Below, in pieces: positions 7,533 through 15,330 of a stretch of DNA of 25,245 nt. The first letter of the stretch is position 1. Each line of letters starts with the position of its first letter. A program made the translations under genes and the position numbers. The DNA is from Nitrospinota bacterium (GTDB lineage Bacteria > JADFOP01 > DATKYB01): the NCBI GenBank assembly GCA_035528715.1, contig DATKYB010000095.1:1-25245 (forward strand). The letters are read 5' to 3'. The notes beneath the pieces were generated by a model, which saw only the letters and a program-made list of their open reading frames with translations, did no database searches and had not been told where the DNA came from.

Positions 7533-8171
7533 ATGATTAAGGTAATTATCGCTGATGATCATCGAATTGTCCGTGAAGGACTGAAGCGCATTCTCGATGA
7601 AACCCATGACATAAAGGTTATAGGTGAAGCTTCTACAGGAATAGAAGCTATTCAGAAGATTGAAGCTAATCCCCCAGATGTATTAATTCTTGATATCTCA
7701 ATGCCTGATATGGATGGTTTGGATGCTACTAAACAGATTCATGAGACTTTCCCAAAACTGCCAATTCTTATTCTGACTGTTCATCTCCCTAAGCAGTATG
7801 CCCTTCGCCTTTTTCGCGCTGGTGCCAAGGGATATCTTGTTAAAGATGTTGCATCCGAAGAACTCGTAAAGGCTCTGCGTAAGCTGAATGCTGGTAAGCT
7901 ATATTTGAGTCCTGAAGTCTCAGAAGAGTTGGCTCTTCAAAAGATCAAAAGCGATGCCGATTTTTCACCGGTAGAGTGCCTTTCGGATCGTGAGCTTCAG
8001 ATCCTTTGTTTTATAGCATCTGGAAAAACTACCAGGGAAATAGCTGCATCTTTAAATCTCAGTTCAAAAACAATCGATACCTACAGAACCAGACTTTTTG
8101 AGAAACTAAACCTGCGAAATAACTCTGAATTGATAAAGTTTGCCCTTCACCACAAACTTGTAGATTATTAA
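7533..8171 (+). CDS. NarL/FixJ-family response regulator B
   Basis: 212 residues from the ATG at 7533. I prefer this ATG to an upstream in-frame GTG at 7527, because GGGG (7524-7527) is a well-spaced ribosome site for it and MIKVIIADDH is the usual family start. The receiver has D8-D9, phospho-acceptor Asp54 (LILDISMP) and Lys in GAKGYLVKD. A LuxR-type helix-turn-helix follows (LSDRELQILCFIASG then SSKTIDTYRTRLFEKL). It is paired with the PAS kinase directly upstream. The regulon is unknown; the nearest downstream operon is tctCBA. Confidence 0.9.
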   Translation: MIKVIIADDHRIVREGLKRILDETHDIKVIGEASTGIEAIQKIEANPPDVLILDISMPDMDGLDATKQIHETFPKLPILILTVHLPKQYALRLFRAGAKGYLVKDVASEELVKALRKLNAGKLYLSPEVSEELALQKIKSDADFSPVECLSDRELQILCFIASGKTTREIAASLNLSSKTIDTYRTRLFEKLNLRNNSELIKFALHHKLVDY

Positions 8172-8510
8172 AATTTATTTTATTTTCCTTTTCCAACCTC
8201 TTTAATCGGTATTATTTATCTTACAATAGAACGCAGATGCTATTTTTGCAATTTGATTTCTATCCTTCATTATTCTTTATTTTCTTCCCGTTGATGTCTA
8301 TCTTACCCCTTTTATCGTAAGGAAATTTCCTACAAGTTTTGTAAAAAAATTCTGACTTAAAGTTCAGCTTTTCTTTGATAGTAAGCATTAATTATCACAA
8401 GTATATTTTAAGTATAGATTATTTTATTTGCATAGGATTGTATGGGTAAGGAATAAACAATAATTTAATATTTAAAATCCTTTGTTCTTATATCAGTTAG
8501 AAAGTGTTCT
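8172..8510. other. Intergenic region before the second stand-alone receiver
   Basis: 339 bp, very AT-rich, with no gene I can support. It holds one more copy of the dispersed repeat (8242-8259). No clear terminator follows the regulator, and no clear promoter precedes the receiver gene. Confidence 0.5.
8242..8259 (+). repeat. Dispersed CATTTGAT intergenic repeat, copy 3 (variant)
   Basis: ATTTTTGCAATTTGATTT matches 148-165 at 17 of 18 bases (C to A in the core). Like copy 2, it lies downstream of a signalling gene. Confidence 0.45.
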
Positions 8511-8906
8511 ATGGCTAAATGCATAGATGTGCTGATTGCCGATCAATCTGAGGAAATGAGAAAGAAACTACGAGAAATCCTCGAAAGCACCGGCAAAATA
8601 AAGGTAATAGGTATGGCTAAAGATGGGAAGGAAGCTATTAGCCTGTTTGAAAAGTTAAAACCCCATGCAGTGATATTAGACATAAAAATCCCTGTACAAG
8701 GTGGGGTTGAAACCGCCGTAGAGCTCTATTTCAGGGCCCCTGAAATTCCCATCATTATTCTAAGGGATTACCCAGAGCTAAGATTTCGAGAAACATTTCT
8801 AAAGACAAAGCATATAGTTTTCCTGGATAAGTCAAAGGAATTTGAGATGATTCCAAAAGTTCTTGAGAAGCTTTGTCAAGGTTCTTTGAAAAAGAAGAAG
8901 AAATAA
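8511..8906 (+). CDS. Stand-alone receiver-domain protein
   Basis: A 131-residue single receiver domain with a lysine-only tail (GSLKKKKK) and no output domain. Phospho-acceptor Asp57 is present (VILDIKIP), Asp11 of the acidic pocket is kept, and Lys107 can fill the invariant Lys place. The switch Ser/Thr after the fourth strand is replaced (IIILRDYPE, Arg85), so phosphorylation could occur but signal read-out should differ. Position and length mirror the pseudo-receiver at 5097-5462, each following a kinase/regulator pair. Possible roles are a phosphate sink or an adaptor for the upstream kinase; neither can be decided here. Confidence 0.8.
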   Translation: MAKCIDVLIADQSEEMRKKLREILESTGKIKVIGMAKDGKEAISLFEKLKPHAVILDIKIPVQGGVETAVELYFRAPEIPIIILRDYPELRFRETFLKTKHIVFLDKSKEFEMIPKVLEKLCQGSLKKKKK

Positions 8907-9120
8907 TTTTAAGTCTAAAAATAAAACGAATTGAAAAACTTAGACAACAACGTTTTTAAGATGGAAGAAATTTATAGAATAAACAAATTCTCTATATATT
9001 TAAAAAATGAGAAATTCTTCAAAGAGTTACTGTCTTAAAATAAATTAAATAAAGAGAAAGGAGGTGAAAGATCAGTATTTAGTTGAATCGTTAGAGAAAT
9101 TTCCTTGAAAGGAGGGAAAA

Positions 9121-10122
9121 ATGAAGTTCTTCTTAGATAAGAGCAAACCACTAATATGGGGGCTTATTTTAGCATTGTGTTTGGTTCCTCTGCTATTAGG
9201 AAGTGCTGATGCCTGGAAACCAGAAAAGCCTATAACAGTAGTTATCCCTTATGCCCGTGGTGGGGCTGATATTATAGGCAGGTTTATTCAGAGCGTAGTA
9301 GGAAAGTACAAGTTCTGTGAGCAACCTCTTGTGGTCATCAACAAAGAAGGTGGTTCAGGAACGGTAGGACTGAAGTATTTAATTGACAGAAAGGGGGACC
9401 CCCACTATTTTATGGTCAGCCTATCCAGCATAGTCACCACACCACTTCATACTGATATCGGTTTTTCCTGGAGAGATGCAACTCCGTTTTGCCGGCTCGC
9501 TCTGGACAGGCATGCCCTCTGTATATCTACCAAGAAATATCCTAACATGTATACACTGGCTCAGTTTGTCGAAGAAGCAAAAGCAGCTGAAAAGAGGGGA
9601 AAACTCCTTCAGTGCGGTGGAACTGGTGTCAAACAGGAAGATCAGATAGTCATGATCATGCTGGAGAAGGCTACCGGGATTGATCTAAAATACATACCCT
9701 TTAAGAGCGGAGGGGTAGTAGCTAAAAACTTGATAGGGGGACATATAGACTGCACCGTGAATAATCCCTCCGAATTTCTCGGTTATACCCTGGCAGGAGA
9801 AGAAAGACAACTCGTAGCCTTTGATAAAAAGAGGGTCATAGGTTATATCAATGTTCCTACCATGCCTGAGCTGGGACATCCTGAGGCTACCTATGCAATG
9901 CTGAGAGGCCTCTTTATGCCTCCTGGGGTCAAGCCAGAGCATATAGAATACATGAGTGGTTTAATTAAAAAGGTGATAGCAACTACTGAATGGCATGGCT
10001 TCTGTTCCAGAATTATGCTTGACTGTTCGGAGCCTATATTTGGAGAGGAGTTTAAAAAGTGGATGGAAGAGTATGATGCTTTACATGTGAAATATATGAA
10101 AGCAGAAGGGCTCATTAAGTAA
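9121..10122 (+). CDS. tctC: Tripartite tricarboxylate transporter substrate-binding protein TctC
   Basis: 333 residues with an N-terminal signal peptide (basic start, hydrophobic core about 11-27, likely cut after SADA at residue 31). The mature protein starts WKPEKPITVVIPYARGGAD, the typical opening of the Bug/TctC family, whose members capture small organic acids in the periplasm and hand them to TctA/TctB. The substrate cannot be assigned; family members bind citrate and other carboxylates, among others. A strong AAAGGAGGG ribosome site precedes the ATG. The tctB and tctA genes follow, with a large hairpin between tctC and tctB. A second perfect ribosome-like AAAGGAGGTG at 9057-9066 has no usable start after it. 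Confidence 0.9.
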   Translation: MKFFLDKSKPLIWGLILALCLVPLLLGSADAWKPEKPITVVIPYARGGADIIGRFIQSVVGKYKFCEQPLVVINKEGGSGTVGLKYLIDRKGDPHYFMVSLSSIVTTPLHTDIGFSWRDATPFCRLALDRHALCISTKKYPNMYTLAQFVEEAKAAEKRGKLLQCGGTGVKQEDQIVMIMLEKATGIDLKYIPFKSGGVVAKNLIGGHIDCTVNNPSEFLGYTLAGEERQLVAFDKKRVIGYINVPTMPELGHPEATYAMLRGLFMPPGVKPEHIEYMSGLIKKVIATTEWHGFCSRIMLDCSEPIFGEEFKKWMEEYDALHVKYMKAEGLIK

Positions 10123-10192
10123 ATCTGATTTTTAAAAGTAAAGCGAGTTATATGTTGTAGTAGTCTGTGGCCCCAGCTGTTGCCCCTGGCTA

Positions 10193-10228
10193 TGTCCCCT
10201 GGCTACCAAAAATGGTAGCCGGGGGACA
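10193..10228 (+). promoter_or_regulatory. Intergenic RNA hairpin between tctC and tctB
   Basis: TGTCCCCTGGCTACCA (10193-10208) pairs with TGGTAGCCGGGGGACA (10213-10228): 16 pairs including one G-T, closed by a four-base A loop. The first T-run (TTTTTT) is about 14 bases further on, so it is a poor simple terminator. A stable hairpin here could protect the tctC message and lower tctBA expression, giving excess binding protein. Confidence 0.75.
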
Positions 10229-10333
10229 ATAGCATAATTGAGTTTTTTAAAAAGAAAAAAGTTGGTGATAATGATCCCTCATCGTTTAAAAAAAGTATTG
10301 ATACATACATGATATTAAAAGAGGATAACTTCT

Positions 10334-10834
10334 ATGAAAAAAGGTGAAATCTATATGGCTGTTTTCTGGGCAGTGCTTTCTATCGCTATTATGTTAGAGA
10401 GTGGTGTCATTCCTGCTACGAGGCAATCGATTGCCTGGGAAAAGGGTGTTGGTCCTGCTTCTGGTTGGTTTCCCTTTTATCTGGCGGGCTTGATGTTGAT
10501 ATGCAGTCTGATCGTGCTGATACCAAAGGTAATTGATGCAGTAAAAGAAGGTCTAGCTGATAAGCCCTTTGTTACCTTAGAGGCTTTAAAAGAAGTGCTC
10601 TGGGGTTTTTGGCCTATGTTTGCCTTTGTCTTTACTATTCCCTGGCTTGGATTTTACCTCGGCGCTACGATATATATTATTTACTATATGAGAGCTGTTG
10701 GAAGGCATTCCTGGAAACTGTCATTGCCAACAGGGATCCTTTTTAATGTTGCTGTCTTTTATATTTTTGAAAAGAGCCTTAAATTAACCTTGGAAAAAGG
10801 TATTACCGAGTCATTATTATTTAAATTATTATAA
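10334..10834 (+). CDS. tctB: Tripartite tricarboxylate transporter small membrane subunit TctB
   Basis: 166 residues with four hydrophobic segments by eye (about 7-25, 44-64, 87-119 and 130-150), the usual topology and length of TctB. It forms the membrane part with TctA and is needed for uptake driven by an ion gradient and fed by TctC. AGAGG stands before the ATG, and tctA follows 14 bp after the stop. Assignment rests on size, membrane pattern and its place between tctC and tctA. Confidence 0.85.
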   Translation: MKKGEIYMAVFWAVLSIAIMLESGVIPATRQSIAWEKGVGPASGWFPFYLAGLMLICSLIVLIPKVIDAVKEGLADKPFVTLEALKEVLWGFWPMFAFVFTIPWLGFYLGATIYIIYYMRAVGRHSWKLSLPTGILFNVAVFYIFEKSLKLTLEKGITESLLFKLL

Positions 10835-10848
10835 AAAGGAGTTAATTT

Positions 10849-12372
10849 ATGGAAGGAATACTATCGAATTTAGCATTGGGATTTCAGGTAACATTTACTC
10901 CTTTTAATATGTTAGTAGGCTTTTTAGGTGTTGTTTTAGGGATGATATTCGGGCTTCTACCAGGATTGGGCCCTCTCAATGGTGTGGCTATTCTCCTTCC
11001 TGTTACCTTTGTTTTGCCTCCTGAGTCCTCCATGATCTTTATAGCTGCTATCTACTACGCTGGAACTGCTGGAGGTGCCATAACCTCAATCTCTCTCAAT
11101 ATTCCGGGAACACCTATGGCAGCAGCTACCTGTCTTGATGGACACCCCATGGCAAAAAAGGGTGAGGGAGCCCTTGCCATCTTTGTTGCCGCTACTGCCT
11201 CCCTTATTGGTGGGACACTCGCCTGTGTTGGGTTTGTTTTTCTGGCTCCGCCCCTTGCCAGATATGCCCTCGCTTTTGGCCCTTGTGACTATTTTGCCTT
11301 GATGATTTTAGCTTATGCCTGCTTTGCTGGATTAGGGGGAAAATCGGTCACAAAGACTGTTATCATGACGATCTTCGGCCTGATTGTAAGCTGTGTAGGA
11401 ATGGACGTAATATCCGGTAACCCCAGAGTTACCTTTGGTTACATGGGATTTTATAATGCCATCACCTTCCTGACAGCAGTTGTGGGCATGTTTGGAATTG
11501 GGGAGGTCCTTGTAACTATAGAAAAAGGGATAAAGGCTGAGATTATCCATCCTGATGTCAAATGGAAAGATTATGTCCAAGCCTGGAAATTAATTTGGAA
11601 GCATAGGGTTTTGGTATTATCTGATACTGTATTGGGGTTTTTGGTAGGCGTCCTTCCTGCTGCAGGAGCCACACCAGCCTCCTTTATGAGTTACGGTTTT
11701 TCAAAATCTTTTTCCAGGAGGTCAAAGGAATGGGGAACAGGGGTTCCTGAAGGAGTCATGGCTACTGAGTCATCCAATCATGCGGCCAGCACAGGTGCTT
11801 TTGTTCCCATGGTAACCCTGGGTATTCCTGGATCTCCACTAGCAGCCATTGTTCTGGGTGGAATGTTGATCTGGGGGCTTGTTCCTGGTCCTCGCCTTTT
11901 TATTGAACAGCCCAGGTTTGTCTGGGGGCTTATTGCCTGTGGCTTTATTGTTAACATTCTGGCCTATATATTTGAGGTTTCTCTGGTTCCTTTTTTGATG
12001 AAGGTATTGAAAACCCCCTTTACCATCATGACCCCAATTATAGCCATCTTCTGTTTGATAACCGGTTATGTTCAAAATTTTGGTATGGTTGAGGTATGGG
12101 AGGTATTGATTTTTGGTATCCTCGGATATTTCTGTAAAAAGACAGATTACCCTGTGGCGCCCTTTATCTTAGCCTTGGTTCTTGGTCCCATGACCGAGTA
12201 CGCTCTGCGTCAGAGCCTTCTCCAGTCTGATGGCTCTCTGATGATTTTCGTTACTCATCCCATATCTTTAACACTTTTGATTATCTCAATATTCCTCTAT
12301 GCTTTTCCAATAACTAAAGGAGTAGTTGAGGGAAGGAGATCGAAGAGAGAGGCCATGGAGGCTAAGTCTTAA
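10849..12372 (+). CDS. tctA: Tripartite tricarboxylate transporter large membrane subunit TctA
   Basis: 507 residues, strongly hydrophobic with about a dozen membrane segments, the family's usual size. The two diagnostic internal-repeat motifs are present: GLLPGLGPLNGVAILLP near residues 36-52 and GVLPAAGATPASF near residues 266-278. TctA is the channel-forming subunit of the inner-membrane carboxylate transporter. AAAAGGAG precedes the ATG. The gene ends the tctCBA operon; no strong terminator is seen in the 94 bp before the next gene. Confidence 0.92.
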   Translation: MEGILSNLALGFQVTFTPFNMLVGFLGVVLGMIFGLLPGLGPLNGVAILLPVTFVLPPESSMIFIAAIYYAGTAGGAITSISLNIPGTPMAAATCLDGHPMAKKGEGALAIFVAATASLIGGTLACVGFVFLAPPLARYALAFGPCDYFALMILAYACFAGLGGKSVTKTVIMTIFGLIVSCVGMDVISGNPRVTFGYMGFYNAITFLTAVVGMFGIGEVLVTIEKGIKAEIIHPDVKWKDYVQAWKLIWKHRVLVLSDTVLGFLVGVLPAAGATPASFMSYGFSKSFSRRSKEWGTGVPEGVMATESSNHAASTGAFVPMVTLGIPGSPLAAIVLGGMLIWGLVPGPRLFIEQPRFVWGLIACGFIVNILAYIFEVSLVPFLMKVLKTPFTIMTPIIAIFCLITGYVQNFGMVEVWEVLIFGILGYFCKKTDYPVAPFILALVLGPMTEYALRQSLLQSDGSLMIFVTHPISLTLLIISIFLYAFPITKGVVEGRRSKREAMEAKS

Positions 12373-12466
12373 AATGATAAAAACCTCATTTTTCTTAAAG
12401 TGACAGATATAATAAATAAAGTTTAGCCTTATACTTTTAAGAATTTGTTTATCAGGGGATATATAA

Positions 12467-13543
12467 ATGGAAGGAATCGAAACTTTCGAAATCGAGCCCA
12501 TTGATGAGATCAAAATATTTGATGTTTTGGGAGATTATGCAGGAACCGAAGGGAGTGTGATTAAAGATAAGAACGGGAAGAGCATTCTCATTCCTTACGG
12601 GAACTATGATCTTTTTGATTTAAAGAACAGCCTGAGCGGAGCCCATGCCTTTTGCAACTATATCAAGATTACAAAAGGGAAAGAATCCCACTATTTGATA
12701 TTTGATACAGGGCAGAATGGGTCCGCATTAGAACACAACACCAAGGTTCTTAGCTCTCTTGACAAGGACTTTGACCCAAAAAGGACGGAGATGCTCCTTC
12801 TTAGCCACGGTCATACGGATCACTATGGAAATCTCAATAAAGCTCTTGAGATTATAAATCCCGATGCAAAAAGGGAGGTCCCTCTGTATATCAGCGGGGA
12901 GACATTCTGGAACCCAAGGGCTAAAATACCCAAAGAATCAAACATCGAGACAAAGGATTATATTATTTACAAACCGGATAAAAAACAAGCTGAGGAGCGC
13001 GGCGGAAAATGGATAAGCTCCTATCATCCAAAGCTTCTCATAGATAATATGGTTCTCTATCTCGGAAGTATCAGGCCTGAAGCAAAAAAAATAGGTGTTG
13101 CAAAAGATTATGAGATGAAACCCCGTCCCTGGCCCAAGATATATACATGTGATAATAACGGAAATGCTGTTTCCGAGGATCATGCTGAAGAAGATACCTC
13201 TATAGCTTTTAATGTAAAAGACAAGGGTTTGGTTGTTATTACAGGATGCTCCCATGCCGGTGTCAACACCTCTCTGAATTACGCAAGGACCATATCAGGA
13301 ACAGATAAGGTTTACTGTTATTATGGAGGATTCCATCCAAACACAGATCCAGAAGCTACAGCAAAAGACCTCCTTGAACAAAATATCCGCTATCTGATTC
13401 CGACTCACTGTTCCCCTTCTCGTCTTATAAATTTTCTCTGGCAAGAGAACAATAAATCTGAAAAGGGATTTATGCTCACTAAAAACCACTTGGCTCCAGT
13501 AGGACATACATACATTTTTTCCAGCAATTATCAAGATTCTTGA
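12467..13543 (+). CDS. COG1237-type metallo-beta-lactamase-fold hydrolase (long form)
   Basis: 358 residues. The metal-binding set of the superfamily is visible: HxHxDH as H114-G-H116-T-D118-H119, His263 (TGCSHAG), His290 (GGFHP) and His314 (PTHCS). The layout TGCSHAG...GGFHP...THCS matches the COG1237 branch, some members of which are annotated as dihydropterin-ribofuranosyl-aminobenzene phosphate synthase-like; the true reaction is not established. No signal peptide, so probably cytoplasmic. It follows tctA by 94 bp, and a TATAAT sits at 12408-12413 without a good -35. A shorter relative lies at 16252-16965. Confidence 0.85.
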   Translation: MEGIETFEIEPIDEIKIFDVLGDYAGTEGSVIKDKNGKSILIPYGNYDLFDLKNSLSGAHAFCNYIKITKGKESHYLIFDTGQNGSALEHNTKVLSSLDKDFDPKRTEMLLLSHGHTDHYGNLNKALEIINPDAKREVPLYISGETFWNPRAKIPKESNIETKDYIIYKPDKKQAEERGGKWISSYHPKLLIDNMVLYLGSIRPEAKKIGVAKDYEMKPRPWPKIYTCDNNGNAVSEDHAEEDTSIAFNVKDKGLVVITGCSHAGVNTSLNYARTISGTDKVYCYYGGFHPNTDPEATAKDLLEQNIRYLIPTHCSPSRLINFLWQENNKSEKGFMLTKNHLAPVGHTYIFSSNYQDS

Positions 13544-13594
13544 GATAGCGGTTTAATAAATTAATAAACATTAAAATTAAGAAAAGAAGTTTTA

Positions 13595-14089
13595 ATGGCT
13601 ATTTTATTTAAAAAGATTTTGGTACCAACAGATAATTCAGAGAATTCAAGAGAAGCATTTAAGTATGCCATGAATATAGCAGAAATATATGAAGCGATAA
13701 TTTATGTTGTTCATGTGATAGATATTGACCATTTAGAAGAGTTCTATAAATTTGAGACAAGTCCATATGCATCTCGTGTAGATATGAAAGAGAATATTGT
13801 CAAAAAAGAAATGAAAGAAACAGAGGAATTTATAAATAAGAATATCAAGGGTGAAAAAGGACTTAAGATAGAGAAGATTATAAAAAAGGGAAATCCCTTT
13901 GTAAAGATAATTATAGCTGCAAGGGAGATAGAGGCCGATTTGATAGTAATGGGTACCCATGGAAGAACAGGGCTTTTTCATGTTTTGATGGGAAGTGTTG
14001 CTGAAAGGGTAGTTAGAACGGCTCCTTGTCCTGTATTAACTCTTAAAACAAAGGATTTTAAATTTAAGTTACCGTGTATATTGGTATAG
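13595..14089 (+). CDS. Universal stress protein (UspA family, ATP-binding type)
   Basis: 164 residues, one Usp domain. The start FKKILVPTDNSENSREAF and the nucleotide-binding signature G120-x2-G123-x9-G133-S134 are intact, followed by APCPVLTL. This places it in the ATP-binding Usp group. The last dozen residues (KFKLPCILV) are a slightly unusual extension. Such proteins respond to starvation, energy or redox stress; the specific role is unknown. It stands alone between the hydrolase and the cytochrome-like gene, and its ribosome site is weak. Confidence 0.9.
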   Translation: MAILFKKILVPTDNSENSREAFKYAMNIAEIYEAIIYVVHVIDIDHLEEFYKFETSPYASRVDMKENIVKKEMKETEEFINKNIKGEKGLKIEKIIKKGNPFVKIIIAAREIEADLIVMGTHGRTGLFHVLMGSVAERVVRTAPCPVLTLKTKDFKFKLPCILV

Positions 14090-14131
14090 ATTGTTTTAGT
14101 ATCGATGTATCTATCTTTATAGAGAAACTAA

Positions 14132-14368
14132 ATGGATAAGTTCAAGCGTTATAAATTTAGTCTTTTTTTATTTTTCATTCCTTTTTTTCTCTTTCTTTTC
14201 TGGAGTTTCCCGTCTGTTATTCATTCATCAGAGAGCAGTTGTGTATCCTGTCATACTAGTGGATCTAAGCTTATCAAGATAACGAGGAAGATAGAGGCAG
14301 CGAGACCTTTGATTTATAAACCAAACTTCTCACAAATCTTAAAATCAATAATCATAAAAAAACCTTGA
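14132..14368 (+). CDS. Short exported monohaem c-type cytochrome-like protein
   Basis: 78 residues: a strong signal peptide or membrane anchor (basic start, Phe/Leu-rich core about 9-27) and one haem-attachment motif C37-V-S-C40-H41. After the haem site comes KLIKITRKIEAARP, which looks like the beginning of a larger cytochrome, but the frame then ends after about 25 further residues with no second haem ligand evident. It may be a genuine tiny cytochrome or the 5' stub of a truncated multihaem gene. No continuation is seen downstream, where the DUF134 promoter begins inside the last codons. No close ribosome site is obvious. Confidence 0.5.
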   Translation: MDKFKRYKFSLFLFFIPFFLFLFWSFPSVIHSSESSCVSCHTSGSKLIKITRKIEAARPLIYKPNFSQILKSIIIKKP

Positions 14369-14393
14369 CAAGAAAGTTTATTGGTTATATATT
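14365..14393 (+). promoter_or_regulatory. Sigma-70-type promoter of the DUF134 regulator gene
   Basis: TTGACA at 14365-14370, a 17-bp spacer, and TATATT at 14388-14393. The start site would fall near 14400, in the middle of the adjacent palindrome. The -35 overlaps the stop of the preceding gene. Confidence 0.7.
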
Positions 14394-14409
14394 ATGAGCA
14401 TATGCTCAT
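14394..14409. promoter_or_regulatory. Perfect 16-bp palindrome, likely operator
   Basis: ATGAGCATATGCTCAT equals its own reverse complement and lies directly after the -10 box, over the expected start site. A dimeric repressor bound here would block the promoter. The DUF134 protein encoded immediately downstream is the obvious candidate, by autoregulation; this is inference. Confidence 0.65.
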
Positions 14410-14427
14410 TGCCGAGAGGGTTTTTAA

Positions 14428-14904
14428 ATGGTACGTCCAAGAAAAAATAGGTTTGTGTGGGGAAACCCTATTTCAACTTCTTTCAGACCAGGGGGGATAA
14501 GGATTTCTCAGTCAGAATTTCTGACTTTAAGAGTTGATGAATTCGAGGCTATAAGACTTGCAGACTTTGAAGGTCTTTATCAGGAAGAGGCAGCAAAGAT
14601 GATGAAGATTTCAAGACAAACATTTGGAAGAATCCTGCAAGAGGCTCACAGAAAGATAGCAGAGTGTCTTGTTAAAGGAAATGCATTAAGGATAGAGGGT
14701 GGAAGTTATACCACGGCAGACAGATTATTCTATTGTATCCAGTGTGGAAATACATGGGTAACAGAAGAAGCGGTTCAGAAACCTCAAGACTGCCCTGAAT
14801 GCAAAGAACCCGATATACGAATGATAAGAAGGGGTGAGCCCTTCCACTGGAGATTTGGGAGATGTCGAGGGAAAGGAAGATGGCATGGTCCTCCATGGAA
14901 ATAA
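14428..14904 (+). CDS. DUF134 (COG1342) family DNA-binding regulator with zinc ribbon
   Basis: 158 residues. The N-terminal part has the DUF134 opening (MVRPRK, then F-x-P at about 19-21) and the hallmark EFEAIRLADFEGLYQEEAA, followed by a helix-turn-helix (MKISRQTFGRIL, about 60-70). A C-terminal extension carries a zinc-ribbon-like pair, C103-x2-C106 and C122-x2-C125, and a basic Trp/Gly/Arg tail. DUF134 genes commonly neighbour DIMC-family and ferredoxin-MinD genes in anaerobes, as here. The zinc ribbon could sense metal or redox state. Likely controls itself and perhaps the following DUF5320/DIMC genes. Confidence 0.85.
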   Translation: MVRPRKNRFVWGNPISTSFRPGGIRISQSEFLTLRVDEFEAIRLADFEGLYQEEAAKMMKISRQTFGRILQEAHRKIAECLVKGNALRIEGGSYTTADRLFYCIQCGNTWVTEEAVQKPQDCPECKEPDIRMIRRGEPFHWRFGRCRGKGRWHGPPWK

Positions 14905-14990
14905 ATGTTTAAAAACAATAATAGAATAATGATTTGTTAAAATAAGTCTATTTTTATAACAAAATATTAAATTAAAGGAGGTGACTTAAT

Positions 14991-15281
14991 ATGTATGGCA
15001 GAGGAAGAGGTTGGTGGCCCGGATGGTACAGTAAGGCCACACCTTCAGGTTATTCTTATATTGGACCCTGTTTATGTGGTTTTGGACCTCATGCCTATTA
15101 CCAAGATCCAGCGGGACGGATGGCTCATGCTTCCCAAGTATACAGCTTTGGTCCTGTCCCTCCTTCATCAGCTACAAAAGAAGACCTTGAGTATGAACTA
15201 AAGATCCTAAAGGATGAAAAAGCCGAGCTTGAGAAAAGACTTAACGAAATAGAAAAAGAGCTGAAAAAGGAGGAAAAATAG
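14991..15281 (+). CDS. Glycine/aromatic-rich DUF5320-like protein A
   Basis: 96 residues. The first 60 are rich in Gly, Trp, Tyr and Pro (GRGRGWWPGWY; CLCGFGPHAYY), and the last 35 form a highly charged coiled coil (EDLEYELKILKDE, then EIEKELKKEE). This two-part build is that of DUF5320-like proteins found beside DIMC genes in anaerobes; their role is unknown. A very strong AAAGGAGGTGA precedes the ATG. It is followed by a hairpin (15282-15313) and the broken DIMC gene, the same order as the intact unit at 18422-19295. Confidence 0.7.
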   Translation: MYGRGRGWWPGWYSKATPSGYSYIGPCLCGFGPHAYYQDPAGRMAHASQVYSFGPVPPSSATKEDLEYELKILKDEKAELEKRLNEIEKELKKEEK

Positions 15282-15313
15282 AGAGAGTGGGAACTAACCT
15301 TCCCACTTTCTCT
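15282..15313 (+). promoter_or_regulatory. Hairpin between DUF5320 gene A and the DIMC pseudogene
   Basis: AGAGAGTGGGA (15282-15292) pairs with TCCCACTTTCTCT (15301-15313) with a two-base bulge. It starts right after the stop codon and is followed by an A-rich stretch rather than T, so processing, stabilisation or partial attenuation is more likely than a standard terminator. Confidence 0.6.
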
Positions 15314-15330
15314 AAAAAAGAGGTGATAGT

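Noticed and set aside
9057-9108. Perfect AAAGGAGGTG followed by a 14-codon GTG frame before tctC
   Set aside because: The GTG lies inside the ribosome site itself, and no start codon falls at the right distance. Possibly a lost start or chance; not supportable as a gene.
12938-13255. 105-codon minus-strand frame within the long COG1237 hydrolase gene
   Set aside because: The plus strand carries the full catalytic set of a known family; the minus frame has no motif or ribosome site.
14933-14963. TTTGTTA...TAACAAA dyad before DUF5320-like gene A
   Set aside because: Imperfect, AT-only stem with bulges; in DNA this AT-rich such dyads are expected by chance, so I did not list it as a site.
14995-15201. 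Alternative plus-strand frame overlapping DUF5320-like gene A
   Set aside because: The ribosome site AAAGGAGGTGA is spaced for the ATG at 14991, whose frame gives the family-like Gly-rich head and coiled coil.
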